Below are positions 47,396 through 57,944 of a stretch of 64,000 nt of DNA, piece after piece; within the stretch, counting starts at the first letter, position 1, and each line of letters begins with the position of its first letter. The notes beneath the pieces are model-generated. The model saw only the letters and a list, made by a program, of their open reading frames with translations, did no database searches and was not told the origin of the DNA. Where the stretch lies: NCBI GenBank assembly GCA_030789695.1, contig CM061139.1:200853641-200917640 (forward strand), written 5' to 3'. This DNA is from Scilla litardierei (lineage: Eukaryota > Streptophyta > Magnoliopsida > Asparagales > Asparagaceae). The translations under genes and the position numbers were made by a program.

Positions 47396-47855
47396 TGTGA
47401 AGGATTTTGTAGGGACGATGACATGGCATGCCCAATTGGAAGCCCAAACTGGCTTTGGGCATGCCCATTCTCATCCCTAGCCATTGAAGCTTGATTGGAA
47501 CAAAACAAAGGAAAAAACTCAAAAGAAATCAAAAGAAAGCAAAAGAGAAGAAAGAAATTTATCAGAGAAAAGCTCTCAGATCTTGGATTATGATTTCAGA
47601 TGCCCTAATTACAAAACGCTATGGCCTTTAATACTCCAATTGCAAAAGGTTGCTGCAACGGCCTAACGGCCAAAAAGCTAAAGCCTATCCATGAACGGCT
47701 CAGATCAGCTAACTTTAAGATCCAACGCTCCATGTCAATTTCCAGAAATCAACGGCCAAAGATCAATCCAACGGTCTGCTTCAAATTCCATTCAAATTTC
47801 CCAGCTAACAACTCCACTAACTTCCCGCTCTTCAATAGCAGCTTGGCTTCTTACA
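47396..47855 (-). repeat. 3' LTR of the kinesin-bearing element, with a replaced segment
   Basis: Shares TGTGAAGGA at the left end and the 371-bp core with the other LTR. However, about 50 bp between them is replaced by about 78 bp containing the short inverted repeat at 47410-47479. Confidence 0.75.
47410..47479. mobile_element. Miniature inverted-repeat element (~70 bp)
   Basis: TAGGGACGATGACATGGCATGCCC on one side and GGGCATGCCCATTCTCATCCCTA on the other (each shown as a whole motif region) form imperfect inverted repeats. A relative in the opposite orientation is at 57945-58010. No TSD. Confidence 0.5.
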
Positions 47856-50292
47856 ATCCCTCCCTCTCAAAATCGACCTTGTCCTCAAGGTCGAGATATG
47901 CTCCACTAATTCCAAGTCCTCCCGGATCAAAGACAAGATTCTCATTGATCGAGATATGCTCCACTGAGTACATTACCCACGAACTAGTGCTTGCAGATAT
48001 CAACAAGACTTTTGAACTGAGGCATGAAGGTGGATGCCTGCGATGTGTGCTGTTAGAAATTTCCATACAATAATTGACGCATGGCAATCTCCTCTTGTGC
48101 AAGCTAATGGATTCTGTACGCGACCCTGCCATCTTGATGAGATTCTCGATGAGAGCAAGCATCTTTACTCGACTTTGTAACACATTCCAGCGCATAATGA
48201 TATCCTCCTGAATGGCGGAGAAGATCCCTGTAACACCTTCGGCCAGGGCAACAAAGGCGACACACTGCCAGTTCTTTACGTGGGTACAGAACTCAACAGC
48301 ATGTACAGGTTTTAGTACCCCTACAATGCTGTCTCCATTGTCTGGTTCCTCTGCGAGCATCTTCATGATTACGCTAGGACATGTCTGAATGGATTTATGG
48401 TCAAAATTCCCAATAGATCCTTCAACTTCGCACTCCTCAGTTTTTCCAGAACTTCTGTTGAAGTGAAACTGGAACCCAGACTTATAACCAAGTAAAAGAA
48501 CTTGCCGACGGACACCACCCTCGTTCCTTCCTCCATCTTGTGGATTGTCCTCCTTGTTGGAAAACAACACACGAGAATTCATGTTTCTTGTAACTTGTTT
48601 GTTCCACCCAATTCTGTTTGTTCCATTGGCACTGTCAAAGTTGTTGCTTGCAAGGGTCGAAACAGTGGGTAAACCTGAAAGAAGGGGTACAGCAGTTGAC
48701 TCTCTTAGGTTTGTGGTTGGTGCCCAAAGATCCTTCTTGGTGTTGTTTCCTTTTGAAAGGCTCTGTACTCTATCAGCATATCTTAATGTGTTCAGTGTGT
48801 GTTCACAGGATCCAGAATTTGGAGAAATGCAAGGGATCATAATAGCCTGTGAATCTCCAATGAAAGAGTCTCTTATAACTTCTGTCAATATAATCCCTAC
48901 AAAAGGAATGTGAACCTGATCATTATCAAGAGCTCTGATGCATTCCTTTAAGGCTAGCAAATTTATGTTGATCTCAGCACTCTCTATCCTTGTCTGCTTT
49001 TCATTATCAGTAGTATCTGCACCTCGCTCACTGCCAGCAATATCTATGAATGAAAGTTTGCCAATGATACGACCATGCCTTGTTTCGCTACCCTCTACGG
49101 TCCTCTTGAGAGCAAGCTGAAGTATGGCATGATATCGTGATAATTCCTCATTCGCACCGGTTGTCCATGTACTTCGTGTTACATTTCCCCTCCCAATGAA
49201 TTCCCTGGTGTTGTACACCTGGAACTCTTGCAAACCAACAATGCAAACTTGCTGTTTACCATCATCTCCCATGCAGAGTTCTCTCATGTCATTTAGAAGA
49301 TCAAAAAGCTTCCCACCATATATCTCAAAGAAACTGACAAACAACTGAAACCCTTGATTACGATAAGCATGGTGCATGAGTCGAAGAATATCTTGCGTTG
49401 CCTTTAGGGAAAAAATTGCTGCAACAACTGGCTCCACAGTCCCATGATATACTTCATCGTTCGACACATCCTCATCCAGGACAGTATCAAATACGAATTC
49501 ATGCTTGTCCACATACTCTGTTAAGTCAACCTTGAGTTTAGTTTCATGAACTGTAAGCAAGTTGGTTTGTGGTTCAATTATAACAATGACTTCCTCTTTT
49601 TTTGATATTTCCTTCTTGTTCAGTGGTCTCTTTCGCACCACTACTTTGATCTTCGCACCAGGAACAAACTTCTTCTCACTTGCAGTTTCAAAGACTGGAC
49701 AACAAACTTCTTCTTCTTCGAACTCTATTTCTAATTCTTCAATCTTCTGGCAAGACAAGCTGTACATTTCACTTCCAATCTTCTCTTCTAATTCCCTTCT
49801 ACCAATATTTCCTCCAGGATCAAATAAATGATACCCCTCGAAGCTTCCCGTCAACTGGCACATGGACCACTTCTTTTTTTTCTTTTTCCTATTTCTCTTC
49901 AGCCGAATTTCTCTGGCATGTGTGTCATCTCTGCCAAGATTTGGTGACGAATGGAATTTTCTTGGAGGATTAATTAATGACGGTTGTTGTTTATTGACTT
50001 TGCATCCTTGCCAATTGTGAGAAACACCTTCGCCTCGGATCTTGCTCGTGGAGGTGCGGCTGATCTTGCTACCAATGTATGAATCCATCGACGGTGAACT
50101 TGAAGATTCCAGTGACAATGATGCCTCCATTGTTTGATCAACCGTTTTCCCTCTTCTTGATCTATTCTGAGCTTGATTTTCTCGGCACCTTCTTGATTGC
50201 AAACAATGCTTTGTTTCACAAAGGAGAAGGGACTCAAAAAAGACGTAGACATTGAGAGAAACGGAGTTTCTTCTTTTGGACGAATATACCAT
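47851..50292 (-). CDS. KIN13A: Captured kinesin-13 motor retrocopy, 813-codon ORF inside the LTR element
   Basis: A single uninterrupted minus-strand frame encodes most of a plant kinesin-13 motor without introns, so it derives from spliced mRNA. Residues 1-205 are mixed (possible gag remnant, Lys run at 136-141). The motor starts at about 213, [15 protein letters not shown], and continues through [80 protein letters not shown] (switch II), [14 protein letters not shown] and [17 protein letters not shown] (about 493-509). About 27 residues with the P-loop GQTGSGKT are missing at residue 294 (AIF-SLKA). Switch I reads [10 protein letters not shown] instead of NEESSRSHAI, and HIPFRGSKLTEVL has become [16 protein letters not shown] hydrolysis and microtubule depolymerisation are therefore unlikely. 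After residue 590 nothing is recognised until a retro-type tail ([10 protein letters not shown]). The stop TAA overlaps the first bases of the 3' LTR. Confidence 0.85.
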   Translation of the reverse strand: MVYSSKRRNSVSLNVYVFFESLLLCETKHCLQSRRCRENQAQNRSRRGKTVDQTMEASLSLESSSSPSMDSYIGSKISRTSTSKIRGEGVSHNWQGCKVNKQQPSLINPPRKFHSSPNLGRDDTHAREIRLKRNRKKKKKKWSMCQLTGSFEGYHLFDPGGNIGRRELEEKIGSEMYSLSCQKIEELEIEFEEEEVCCPVFETASEKKFVPGAKIKVVVRKRPLNKKEISKKEEVIVIIEPQTNLLTVHETKLKVDLTEYVDKHEFVFDTVLDEDVSNDEVYHGTVEPVVAAIFSLKATQDILRLMHHAYRNQGFQLFVSFFEIYGGKLFDLLNDMRELCMGDDGKQQVCIVGLQEFQVYNTREFIGRGNVTRSTWTTGANEELSRYHAILQLALKRTVEGSETRHGRIIGKLSFIDIAGSERGADTTDNEKQTRIESAEININLLALKECIRALDNDQVHIPFVGIILTEVIRDSFIGDSQAIMIPCISPNSGSCEHTLNTLRYADRVQSLSKGNNTKKDLWAPTTNLRESTAVPLLSGLPTVSTLASNNFDSANGTNRIGWNKQVTRNMNSRVLFSNKEDNPQDGGRNEGGVRRQVLLLGYKSGFQFHFNRSSGKTEECEVEGSIGNFDHKSIQTCPSVIMKMLAEEPDNGDSIVGVLKPVHAVEFCTHVKNWQCVAFVALAEGVTGIFSAIQEDIIMRWNVLQSRVKMLALIENLIKMAGSRTESISLHKRRLPCVNYCMEISNSTHRRHPPSCLSSKVLLISASTSSWVMYSVEHISINENLVFDPGGLGISGAYLDLEDKVDFEREGL

Positions 50293-50497
50293 GGAATCAA
50301 TTCGTCGAACGCCTGGTGAGCGTCCGCCAGAACAACATGATCTGAGTTTCGAACTTGGCTGTCCGAAGACTGATCATGGCCGGAGTATTTCAAGATTAGG
50401 TTATAGAGATTACCTTTTCGATTGAGCCTCTGCGGATCAGCCATTGGATTGATCACAATGGAAAGATTCCTAGCTGAACTGCAACCATCGAGCCGGC

Positions 50498-50735
50498 TCA
50501 TGATCCCGGCCAATTGCGCATTGATGATGCAGAATTGAGTTGAGCACTGGTTCTTGAGTCGATATCAGCCTTCATCTCCGCTTGATCAACCATCGATCTT
50601 TCCATTTGATGTTTCAATTGGAAACTGTGCTCTCTTTGGAAGTCCACCGACGTCTCCAGCTTCCAGAATCTCTCCTCCATCGGATTCATCTTATTGAGAT
50701 GATCGGGCTCCTTCGATCCTTCGCCATCGCCCAGG
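50498..50735 (-). pseudogene. gag-like N-terminus of the kinesin-bearing element
   Basis: Downstream of the PBS the minus strand encodes GDGEGSKEPDHLNKMNPMEE, then RFWKLETSVDFQ and DQAEMKADID: the short acidic, coiled-coil start seen in gypsy-type gag proteins. It ends at 50498, and other frames carry on before the kinesin frame begins. No capsid core or zinc knuckle is visible. Confidence 0.5.
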
Positions 50736-50753
50736 GGTGGATCTGATACCAAT

Positions 50754-51186
50754 TGTGAAGGACACGACTCCTTGCGGTTGTCTTCTTCCTCCTGATGAAG
50801 CTCTTTCTTTGCCATTGAAGCTTGATTGGAACAAAACAAAGGAAAAAACTCAAAAGAAATCAAAAGAAAGCAAAAGAGAAGAAAGAAATTTATCAGAGAA
50901 AAGCTCTCAGATCTTGGATTATGATTTCAGATGCCCTAATTACAAAACGCTATGGCCTTTAATACTCCAATTACAAAAGGTTGCTGCAACGGCCTAACGG
51001 CCAAAAAGCTAAAGCCTATCCATGAACGGCTCAGATCAGCTAACTTTAAGATCCAACGCTCCATGTCAATTTCCAGAAATCAACGGCCAAAGATCAATCC
51101 AACGGTCTGCTTCAAATTCCATTCAAATTTCCCACCTAACAACTCCACTAACTTCCCGCTCTTCAATAGCAGCTTGGCTTCTTACA
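50754..51186 (-). repeat. 5' LTR of the kinesin-bearing element
   Basis: 433 bp, TGTAAGAAGCC...GTCCTTCACA on the minus strand, directly abutting the PBS. Confidence 0.85.
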
Positions 51187-51680
51187 CTTAACATGCTGCG
51201 GAACCTCAATGGCTTGTTTTGGTTCTCTCTTTGAGAGAGAGTAACAACTTGCATCAAATTAGAGAAACTCTTTACCCGAAAAAATATATATTAGCCTTGC
51301 AATTGTTGTTAATTGATTCTCTATTGTATGTAAGGATTACAGTAAAACTTTAATGTATTATACAAATGAAGTCAATCTAAAAATGAAGCCCGGAAGAAAC
51401 GGAGTCGCTTATCTAAATCTTAGGTCAGTGGGCCTCATTTAAAGCTTGGCATCTGTTAAGAACAGACGCATGCACAAGGAGAAAGATGAGTTGTCTTTGT
51501 GGTTGGCTTCTTACTATTCAAACAAACATTCAATCTTGTCATGTGAATGACTTAAAAAACTGTCACATTTTGGGTAACTTTATTACCTTAGTAATACAAG
51601 CAATAAGGCCAAATAACCTAATAATTGATGAAGACATGAACTACGAATTTAAATGCGCTGCCCGACGGCTGTAAACTGTG
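51187..51680. other. Intergenic, nothing recognised
   Basis: AT-rich stretch between the LTR element and the Helitron array. No gene or repeat boundary supported. Confidence 0.4.
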
Positions 51681-52160
51681 TCTATTATACAATTAAAGGC
51701 TTTGACCAACTATTGGTCCAGATTGCGTCACCTCTTCTTAGTGGGGCCCAATATGGATTGGGTGGGATTTTGGACTTGGTTTGGGGCATGATTCCGGGGA
51801 TTTGGGTTTAATGCCATCTCGTTCCCCCTTATATGTGAGCTTCCCATTGGTGGGTCTCCCTTGTGGGTGGGTGGGAGAGTGGACTTGCTTTGGGGTGTGG
51901 CTTTGGTTTTTTGGGTTTAATGCACCTGCAGTTTCCCTTATTTGCAAGCTTGTCATTGGTATTGTTGCACTTTGCTCCTCAAGGTTTCTAGCAATTTAGT
52001 CCCTGATTTTTCTCACGTTTACCACCCGGACGATGACCGCATATACCCATGCTTCTCGTAACTTCTCGGTTTTGCACGTGCACTGCATCCTTTCGGTGTC
52101 TCCGCATTTGTGTCCAGACGACGACTGCCTCTGTGCCCTCCGGGCACCAGTAATTTCTAG
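51681..52160 (+). mobile_element. Helitron A of a head-to-tail array
   Basis: Starts TCTATTATACAATTAAAGG at 51681 and ends with hairpin GTGCCC-TCC-GGGCAC (52133-52147), AGTAATTT and CTAG at 52157-52160. 480 bp, no coding sequence. GGTGGGATTTTGG-like and TTTGGGTTTAATGC phrases are repeated twice inside. Confidence 0.75.
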
Positions 52161-52778
52161 TCTATTATTCAAATGAGGGATGAAGACAATGAACATGACC
52201 CCATGGGACAAAAAAGTGGGGCCTACCTTTATCCCGCTAGGACAAAGGGATGGCCTAGGTTGTGCCACCTTGGTATGGTGGGCCTCGCTTGTGGAGGATG
52301 GGAGGTTGGATTTGGGGTAATGTTGTGGAGAACCCAAACAATAACCACCATTATTCCCATTAAGTGCAAGCTTGCCTTTGCTTTTTCATAAAACTCAAAT
52401 GCCTTTCCCTTTTCCACATATTTACGAGTTTGCCATCGGTCTTTTTTCGCTTTGGCCTCCTGCGTTTTTGCACTTTAACACCTGATTTTTCCCCTTTTAA
52501 CCCCCTGGGGTTTATGTTGGAATTTACGCACTTTGTCCTCCCATGGTTATTTTCTTGCAATTTAACCCCTTTTACCCCTTGATGATACACCAAGACACAC
52601 ACATCTACCCACACTTCTCTCTCTTTTTTAGCTGCGCGCGGGTTCTGCCTCCTCCCGGTGATACACACACCCACTTACCCACTCTTCTCGCTCTTTTGAC
52701 GGTTGTGCGCATGCACCACATCTTGTGTGTGGTTTTTTTCTTGGGTCATCGTGCACTATATGCACGGGTTATTTATGG
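52161..52778 (+). mobile_element. Helitron B of a head-to-tail array
   Basis: Starts TCTATTATTCAAATGAGGG directly after the CTAG of element A. Ends with hairpin GTGCA-CTATA-TGCAC (52751-52765), GGGTTATTT and ATGG, a mutated CTAG. 618 bp. The interior has the TTTGCCATCGGT...ACACACATCTACCCACAC composition also seen at 2099-2708. Confidence 0.75.
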
Positions 52779-53206
52779 TCTATTATACAAATGAGAGATG
52801 TTTACAAACCTTTATCCCACTAGGACAAACGTTAGTCCTATGTGGCTGGTGGAGTAGTGTGTCACTTCATCCTCTACATGGGGGCGAGGGGTGGGTGCAA
52901 TTTAGGGGGTGTCTGTGGAGACCCAAAACAAAAGCCTTCCTATTTTCCCTAAATTCATTTTTACCATCCCTTTTTCATGGAGGCAAAAATCCCATCACTC
53001 TCTACATTATTTACAACTCTGTCATTAACCTTTTTGCACTTCCCCCCTTTTTACTCTAGGCCACTGCTTTTCACATTTTCTCATTTTTACCCTTGCTTTT
53101 CACATTCCCCCCTTGCACTTTGCGCTCGGGTGATGAATATCTCCGTTTCTACTTTGCGTCCAGGTGACGACTGTCTCTGTGCCCTCCGGGCACGAGCATG
53201 TACTAG
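52779..53206 (+). mobile_element. Helitron C of a head-to-tail array
   Basis: Starts TCTATTATACAAATGAGAG directly after element B and ends with hairpin GTGCCC-TCC-GGGCAC, GAGCATGTA and CTAG at 53203-53206. 428 bp. Confidence 0.78.
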
Positions 53207-54181
53207 TCTATATTACAAATGAGGGGGATGATTTGTTGTTTGTCCCACATGGCACCTTTGTCCCATGTGTCAAGGGGGAATGGATACCACCTCATCATAA
53301 TGTGGCCCACTTGAGGATGGGTAGGGTGTTGGGTGTTGTTGTGAAAATCACAAAGAAAAACCCACTCAATTCCCTTTGTTTCCATGATTATCATTGACCC
53401 TTCATGAAACCTGAAAAGCCTCCCTCTTCCCTCCTATTTACAGGTTTGCCATCATTGTTTGTCCATTTTTGCCCCTAGGTTTTTTGTGGTTTCGCCACTG
53501 CTTTTCCCTCTTTAACCCTCAGGAGCTGTCCACACACACCCACACACACTCCCTCTCATTTTCTGCTACGTGTGGGTCCCGCCTACTCTCTGTGTGTTTT
53601 TCTTTGGCCCCCGTTGATTCGGGGCAAAAAGTGTATATTTATCCCCCCCATTTCTGTGCTCTTTGTGCATAATTTGTGTTAATTTTGGCTCAAATATAAG
53701 CGTTTTTGTGATATCATCATATTTTGGAGCTTATCGTTTACGTATGCATAAAACTCATTTTTACAGCTTATTCACGTCTTCATATTTGTCTCCTATTATT
53801 TTTAGTTGAATATTGTGAAGTCTCGATTCCAACACATATTTTTCCAGAATTTTTGAAGGTTGGAGCAATGTTCTACAATTTTTGGGAGCCAATGTGTCAG
53901 TGATGGAATTTCTGCTGATTCCACAAGGCCGTGTCATATTTGACACGACCGTGTGGCATTTTCTGTTGATTCCACAAGGCCACGTCATATTTGACACGCC
54001 CGTGTTGACCTTGTTTAGATGGGGGCTTTTGGCTTTGGCACGACCGTGTCGATTTCGGCATGTTCGTGTCGTTCACTCCACAAACCTTGACGTGGCTGCG
54101 TCATTCTTTCACACGGCCGCGTCCTTCCCCCTTTCATCTGCCTCCTGTAGAGGAATTTCGACACGGCCGCGTCGTTGCTTC

Positions 54182-54854
54182 TAGGGGTGGCAATTCAGGC
54201 CGGCCCGGTCCGATTTTCTTAAAGGACAGGGCCAGCCCGGTCCAATAAGACTTCGGGTCATTCCGGTGCGGCCCGAGCACGGTCCAATAAAAATTCGGGC
54301 CGCCCGGTCCAGTCCAATAGGTTTGAAAGAATTATTGGGCTCTGTTGTTTATTAGATTTCCACACCTCCTCTTTTAATGATGTATCTTTAAATGCTACTA
54401 AAATTTAATTTAGAATGCAACCTACATGCAAATTTTAGAGCAAATTAATAGTTCAACATAAGAGCTTTTTTCTCGGAGTAAATTCTCGTGTAATGAATTT
54501 TCAGAATATGAACTCAAGCAATCCACAAGATGTCTATCTAGCATTTTTTTGTCTGCAAGTTTGAATGGGCTACTTTGTTTTGTGACAATTGTATGGTTCA
54601 AAGATTGGTTTATGATCGAGCTACTTTGTTTTGTAAATCGAGCTCCTTTATTTGAATCAAGCAAATTCAAAAGGATTCTGTGTCGTGCTGTGCCGCCCAA
54701 TAGGCCGAATAGCTTGGCTCGGGCCCGGCACGAAAATGAACCGTGCAGTACCGACCCGGCCCGATAAGGATTTCGGGCCAAAATTGTCGGCCCAGGCATG
54801 GTCTTATCGTGCCTGTGCCGTGCTATCGCGCCGAGCTGAAAATTGCCACCCCTA
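54182..54854. mobile_element. hAT MITE inside the solo LTR
   Basis: Perfect 8-bp TSD GTTGCTTC at 54174-54181 and 54855-54862. Terminal inverted repeats TAGGGGTGGCAATTC and, reversed, TAGGGGTGGCAATTTTC. Subterminal GGCCCGG-rich zones surround an AT-rich core. 673 bp, no transposase. Confidence 0.92.
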
Positions 54855-55349
54855 GTTGCTTCTCCTTTTCACTAAATTACGGGTTGGGGCTTGGATTTCT
54901 TGGACCCGTTTAGGCTTTTCTTCAACCCATTTGCTGAGGAGTATTTCTAGGGCTCTCCCCTTCTCTTCTAACCCATTCCATTCCATTCCATTCCTTCCAT
55001 CTTCTTCATCTTCTAGAGTTAGAGATTGGGGAGCAACAAACAAGCAAGGAAAAGCACTTGGCTTGGGTTTGAGTTATGTTTTCCCGGGAGATTTTGGTGA
55101 ACTCTTTCTCTCTCCATTTGTATTTAGATTTAGATATTTGTAATGATTGGGATGATGTTTTTAGAAGTAAAATTTTCTCTTTTATTGTAATGAGTACCTA
55201 GATCTATCGCTGGTGTGTTGTTTGGTGAAATTTGGTTGTTTGGCTATGGATTTCAATTCTTGCATGTTTTCATGATTATGTGGATGGAATGCTTGAGATA
55301 TACTTTGTATTTTGGAACCCTAGTGGGTATCACTAGAGTGGAGTGTGCC

Positions 55350-56565
55350 CAGTGGCGGAGCCAGAAAAATTTGTTAGTGGGGGCGAAAACATAATAAAAA
55401 TTTATTTTGCTTTCATAAAAGAATACAACTTAAAACCCAGAAAAATTAGGCAAAATTAACACAATTACAGCATATAAAGTTTTATATGCCCAAAATTAAC
55501 ATACGTGTCCCAATGTCCCATTCATTAGAAATTTAGAATTTTGATAATAGTGTACTCACCGCCCAATTCCAAAGGCACAAACGAAACGGCTGAAACGATC
55601 AAACGAACGAGTGCAACCGACAGCTGTGAAGTGCTGAAGCGGAGCGCCGAACTGAAGGCGGAAGCAGTGATGCGGAGCGCCGTCGTGCCGAAGGATTTGC
55701 GAAGCACCGTCGTGCGAAAGGGTTTTCGATTTCCGATTTCTTCTGAACTCGTAGGGGGAGCCGCGAGCGTATGGTTTGTAATTGTACACCGTTGCTACGA
55801 ACGAAGGATAGAGGTAGTATTCTTTTTTTCCCTGAAATGGAAAAATCTGGGTGATCACGTGGGGTGGGGTTTGAAACACATAAGGGGATGTTCTTTTGCT
55901 GGAATAGGAAAAATGGAATAGGGGAAAGTTTGTATTCCAAGGAAAGAGAAAATGGAGTTTTGTGTTCTTTTGGGTGGAATAGAGTATGGAAAGTGGGGTT
56001 TGGAATAGAAAGTGTGGTCCACATTCTATTCTTGTGTTCTTTTGGGATCGTGGAGTAGGAATGAAAAAGTGGAAAGGGGATGAGTTGGAGGGGAGAGATA
56101 GAGAGATGTGAGAGAGTGGGGCCCACCATTCCTAAGGATTCCATTGTATTCCAAGCAAAAAGCTTGGAATAGAAAAGTGTTCATCATTACCAAATTGGAA
56201 TAGCCACGTAGGATTCTATTCCACGCCCAAAAGAACAACCGCTTGGAATACAACCTTGGAATAGGGTGACTAGTGCATGAACAGTGCCATTATTCTTATT
56301 CCCGCCCCTATTCCACGCAAAAGAACAGGCCCTAAAGGGCTGGATGAATGGGGTTGTTAAACAATTTTGGGGGGAGGGGCCCACTTAGAACGTTTGAACG
56401 TGGGTGAACACCACATATTATTTGGGTGGTTGGGGGGGGGGGGGTCGGCAACCCACTGCTATCTCACCGCTCCAAGTAGGCAAGTAGGCTATCCCTCTAG
56501 AGTCTAGACTTGCTCTCGGTCAGTGGGGGCAATTGCCCCCCTTTCCCCCCTTCCCTCCGCCACTG
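55350..56565. mobile_element. Second hAT-type element inside the solo LTR
   Basis: Perfect 8-bp TSD AGTGTGCC at 55342-55349 and 56566-56573. The terminal inverted repeat CAGTGGCGGAG occurs at both ends. 1216 bp including a nested Harbinger MITE (55884-56332). Runs of G/C lie near the right end (a G14 run at about 56431). No transposase frame. Confidence 0.92.
55884..56332. mobile_element. PIF/Harbinger (Tourist-like) MITE nested in the hAT element
   Basis: TSD TAA on both sides (55881-55883 and 56333-56335). Terminal inverted repeats GGGGATGTTCTTTTGC and, reversed, GGGCCTGTTCTTTTGC followed by TGGAATAGG. Extra internal copies of GTTCTTTTGGG (55966, 56036) and AAAAGAACAACC (56230) suggest MITE-in-MITE insertion or foldback growth. 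Confidence 0.85.
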
Positions 56566-57309
56566 AGTGTGCCTAGTGGTACCACTCTTGTATGCTTGGT
56601 CGTTTATTGTCTCGATTATCCGTACACTACTCTTATTGCACATAACGTGTTTGTGTGAATGCCAAATCCAACGGTTAGTGCAAACTCGAATGAGATCCAC
56701 AATTGAGTTATATAACATGTTATAAATGTTAGATTTTCCAATTACGCACGCTCAAATGAGATCCATAATTGAGTTATAATTTTGAGCTTCATTCCGAAAG
56801 GAAATCTTCCGATTATGCAAGCCTAAGTTTGATCCATGGTTGAGTTATGTTCGAATAGAGCCCATATGCCTAGCAACCACCTTGACCCACATATCACACA
56901 AGCTTTCTCGCCTATTTTTCTCTCCGATTCTCAAACCCTAGGGTGTGCATTTAGTAGATGGTTTCAACCACATTTTCACACACTTCCATTCCGTTATCGC
57001 AGTCGGTTGTAAACCGCCGTTACCCTTCCTACATCAATTGAATTAGCAATTGCAAAATGACTTGTCCCCATGATCCGACCCGGTCTCACCGGATATAAAT
57101 TTACTACTTGACGACCTTCTATCCTTGGGAGTAGTGCGCAACATTTTGCGCCCGTCAACCGTGCACTACGTGCACATGTTATTTCTATTAAATATTCATT
57201 GGGGAATTGCCATGCGAACAGACCTTTTTGCAAAGTTCACATAACACTTAAATTTTATTTAAAATACCAATTATACATTTTTTAAAAACCATCTTTTTGA
57301 TCTCTCTTT

Positions 57310-57925
57310 CTCTCTCAGTTCACATACATGATAAACTAGAAAATTCATCTTCTGCTCAGTACACACACACAATTAACCAAAATGAGCAATTAATCAAACC
57401 AAAATGTGTAATTAACAAAAATGATTTGTTAACTAATCTAGTGACGCCTAGCGGCACCGCCTCCTCCCCAGCCCCTCCCCCGCTCCCCAGGCCCTCGTCG
57501 GCCACCCCCTCCCCAGCCCACTCCCATGTTCCCTTGCCCTGCATCGACCGCGCCCCTCCTCTGCTCAACTGTCCCCTCCCCCGACACCTCCCCCACCCCC
57601 TCCGCTCCCTAGGGCCTATACGCAATCCAAGCCCCCTCCTCCCTAGCCCTCTCCCCCTCCACCCAAACGACGGCCCCTCCTACCCCCCCTCATCCCCTCC
57701 CCCTCCCCCTCCCCAACCCGCCTCCCCTGCCTCCTCTCTTAGCCCTCCTCCCCAGCTCTCTCCCCCACCACACCATTCCACCATCTCCTCCCAAGTTCAT
57801 GCAATGAGCAATTAGGGTTGCGAAATGAGTAATTAGTTTTAGGGTTTAAAAGATGATTAGTGTATAATTAAAGTATGTGTACTCAGTAAAAACAAAATGG
57901 TATATGAACCGGGGATGTGAATTGA
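57310..57925. mobile_element. Candidate foldback element with a C-rich core
   Basis: The left arm (about 57316-57420: GTTCACATACATG, CTCAGTACACAC, AATGAGCAATTAATC) resembles the reverse complement of the right arm (about 57800-57925: GTTCATATACC, CTGAGTACACATAC, ATTGCTCATTGC). Between them about 350 bp (57445-57795) is almost pure pyrimidine with strong C bias (CCCCTCCCC words). The 172-codon Pro-rich frame at 57297-57815 is a product of this composition. No TSD defined. Confidence 0.35.
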
Positions 57926-57944
57926 GATGTGTATGTGCTTAGCT

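Larger units (their letters stand above)
47396..51186 (-). mobile_element. LTR retrotransposon carrying a captured kinesin-13 cDNA
   Basis: The right repeat (50754-51186, 433 bp) is the 5' LTR and the left repeat (47396-47855, 460 bp) the 3' LTR, both TG...CA on the minus strand (TGTAAGAAGCC...CTTCACA). Over their 371-bp common core (47485-47855 against 50816-51186) they differ at two bases by eye. The minus-strand PBS GGTATCAGATCC sits inside the 5' LTR (about 50750-50739). A purine tract GAGAGGGAGGGAT adjoins the 3' LTR. A gag-like N-terminus follows the PBS, but pol is absent and the interior is mostly a kinesin-13 derived frame. No TSD was found (GGATG against CTTAA), perhaps because the left end is rearranged. 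Confidence 0.85.
53615..57157 (+). mobile_element. Ty3/gypsy solo LTR (Tat/Athila-like) with nested hAT elements
   Basis: Begins TGATTCGGGGCAAAAAGTG and ends CATTTTGCGCCCGTCA. The reverse complement of the end, TGACGGGCGCAAAATG, matches the start imperfectly. Flanks CCCGT and ACCGT are a 4/5 TSD. Sequence near the end, CTTGTCCCCATGATCCGACCC and ATAAATTTACTACTTG, is characteristic of Tat/Athila-type LTRs in my experience. Palindromic ACACGACCGTGTC words cluster at 53920-54175. Removing two hAT insertions leaves about 1.64 kb. No internal region or second LTR is present. Confidence 0.65.
53207..57188 (+). mobile_element. Helitron D, split by a nested solo LTR
   Basis: Starts TCTATATTACAAATGAGGG directly after element C. 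Its body runs to 53614, is interrupted by the solo LTR 53615-57157, and resumes ACCGTGCACTACGTGCACATG with a perfect GTGCAC-TAC-GTGCAC hairpin, GTTATTT and CTAT at 57185-57188 (CTAG lost). The net length without the insert is about 434 bp, close to element C. Confidence 0.7.

Noticed and set aside
47485..51186. Reading the kinesin ORF as a normal host kinesin gene
   Set aside because: It lacks all introns and the P-loop, and is bounded by near-identical LTR cores with PBS and polypurine tract.
57297..57815. 172-codon proline-rich ORF
   Set aside because: Direct product of a CCCCTCC pyrimidine tract; no signal peptide or family pattern.
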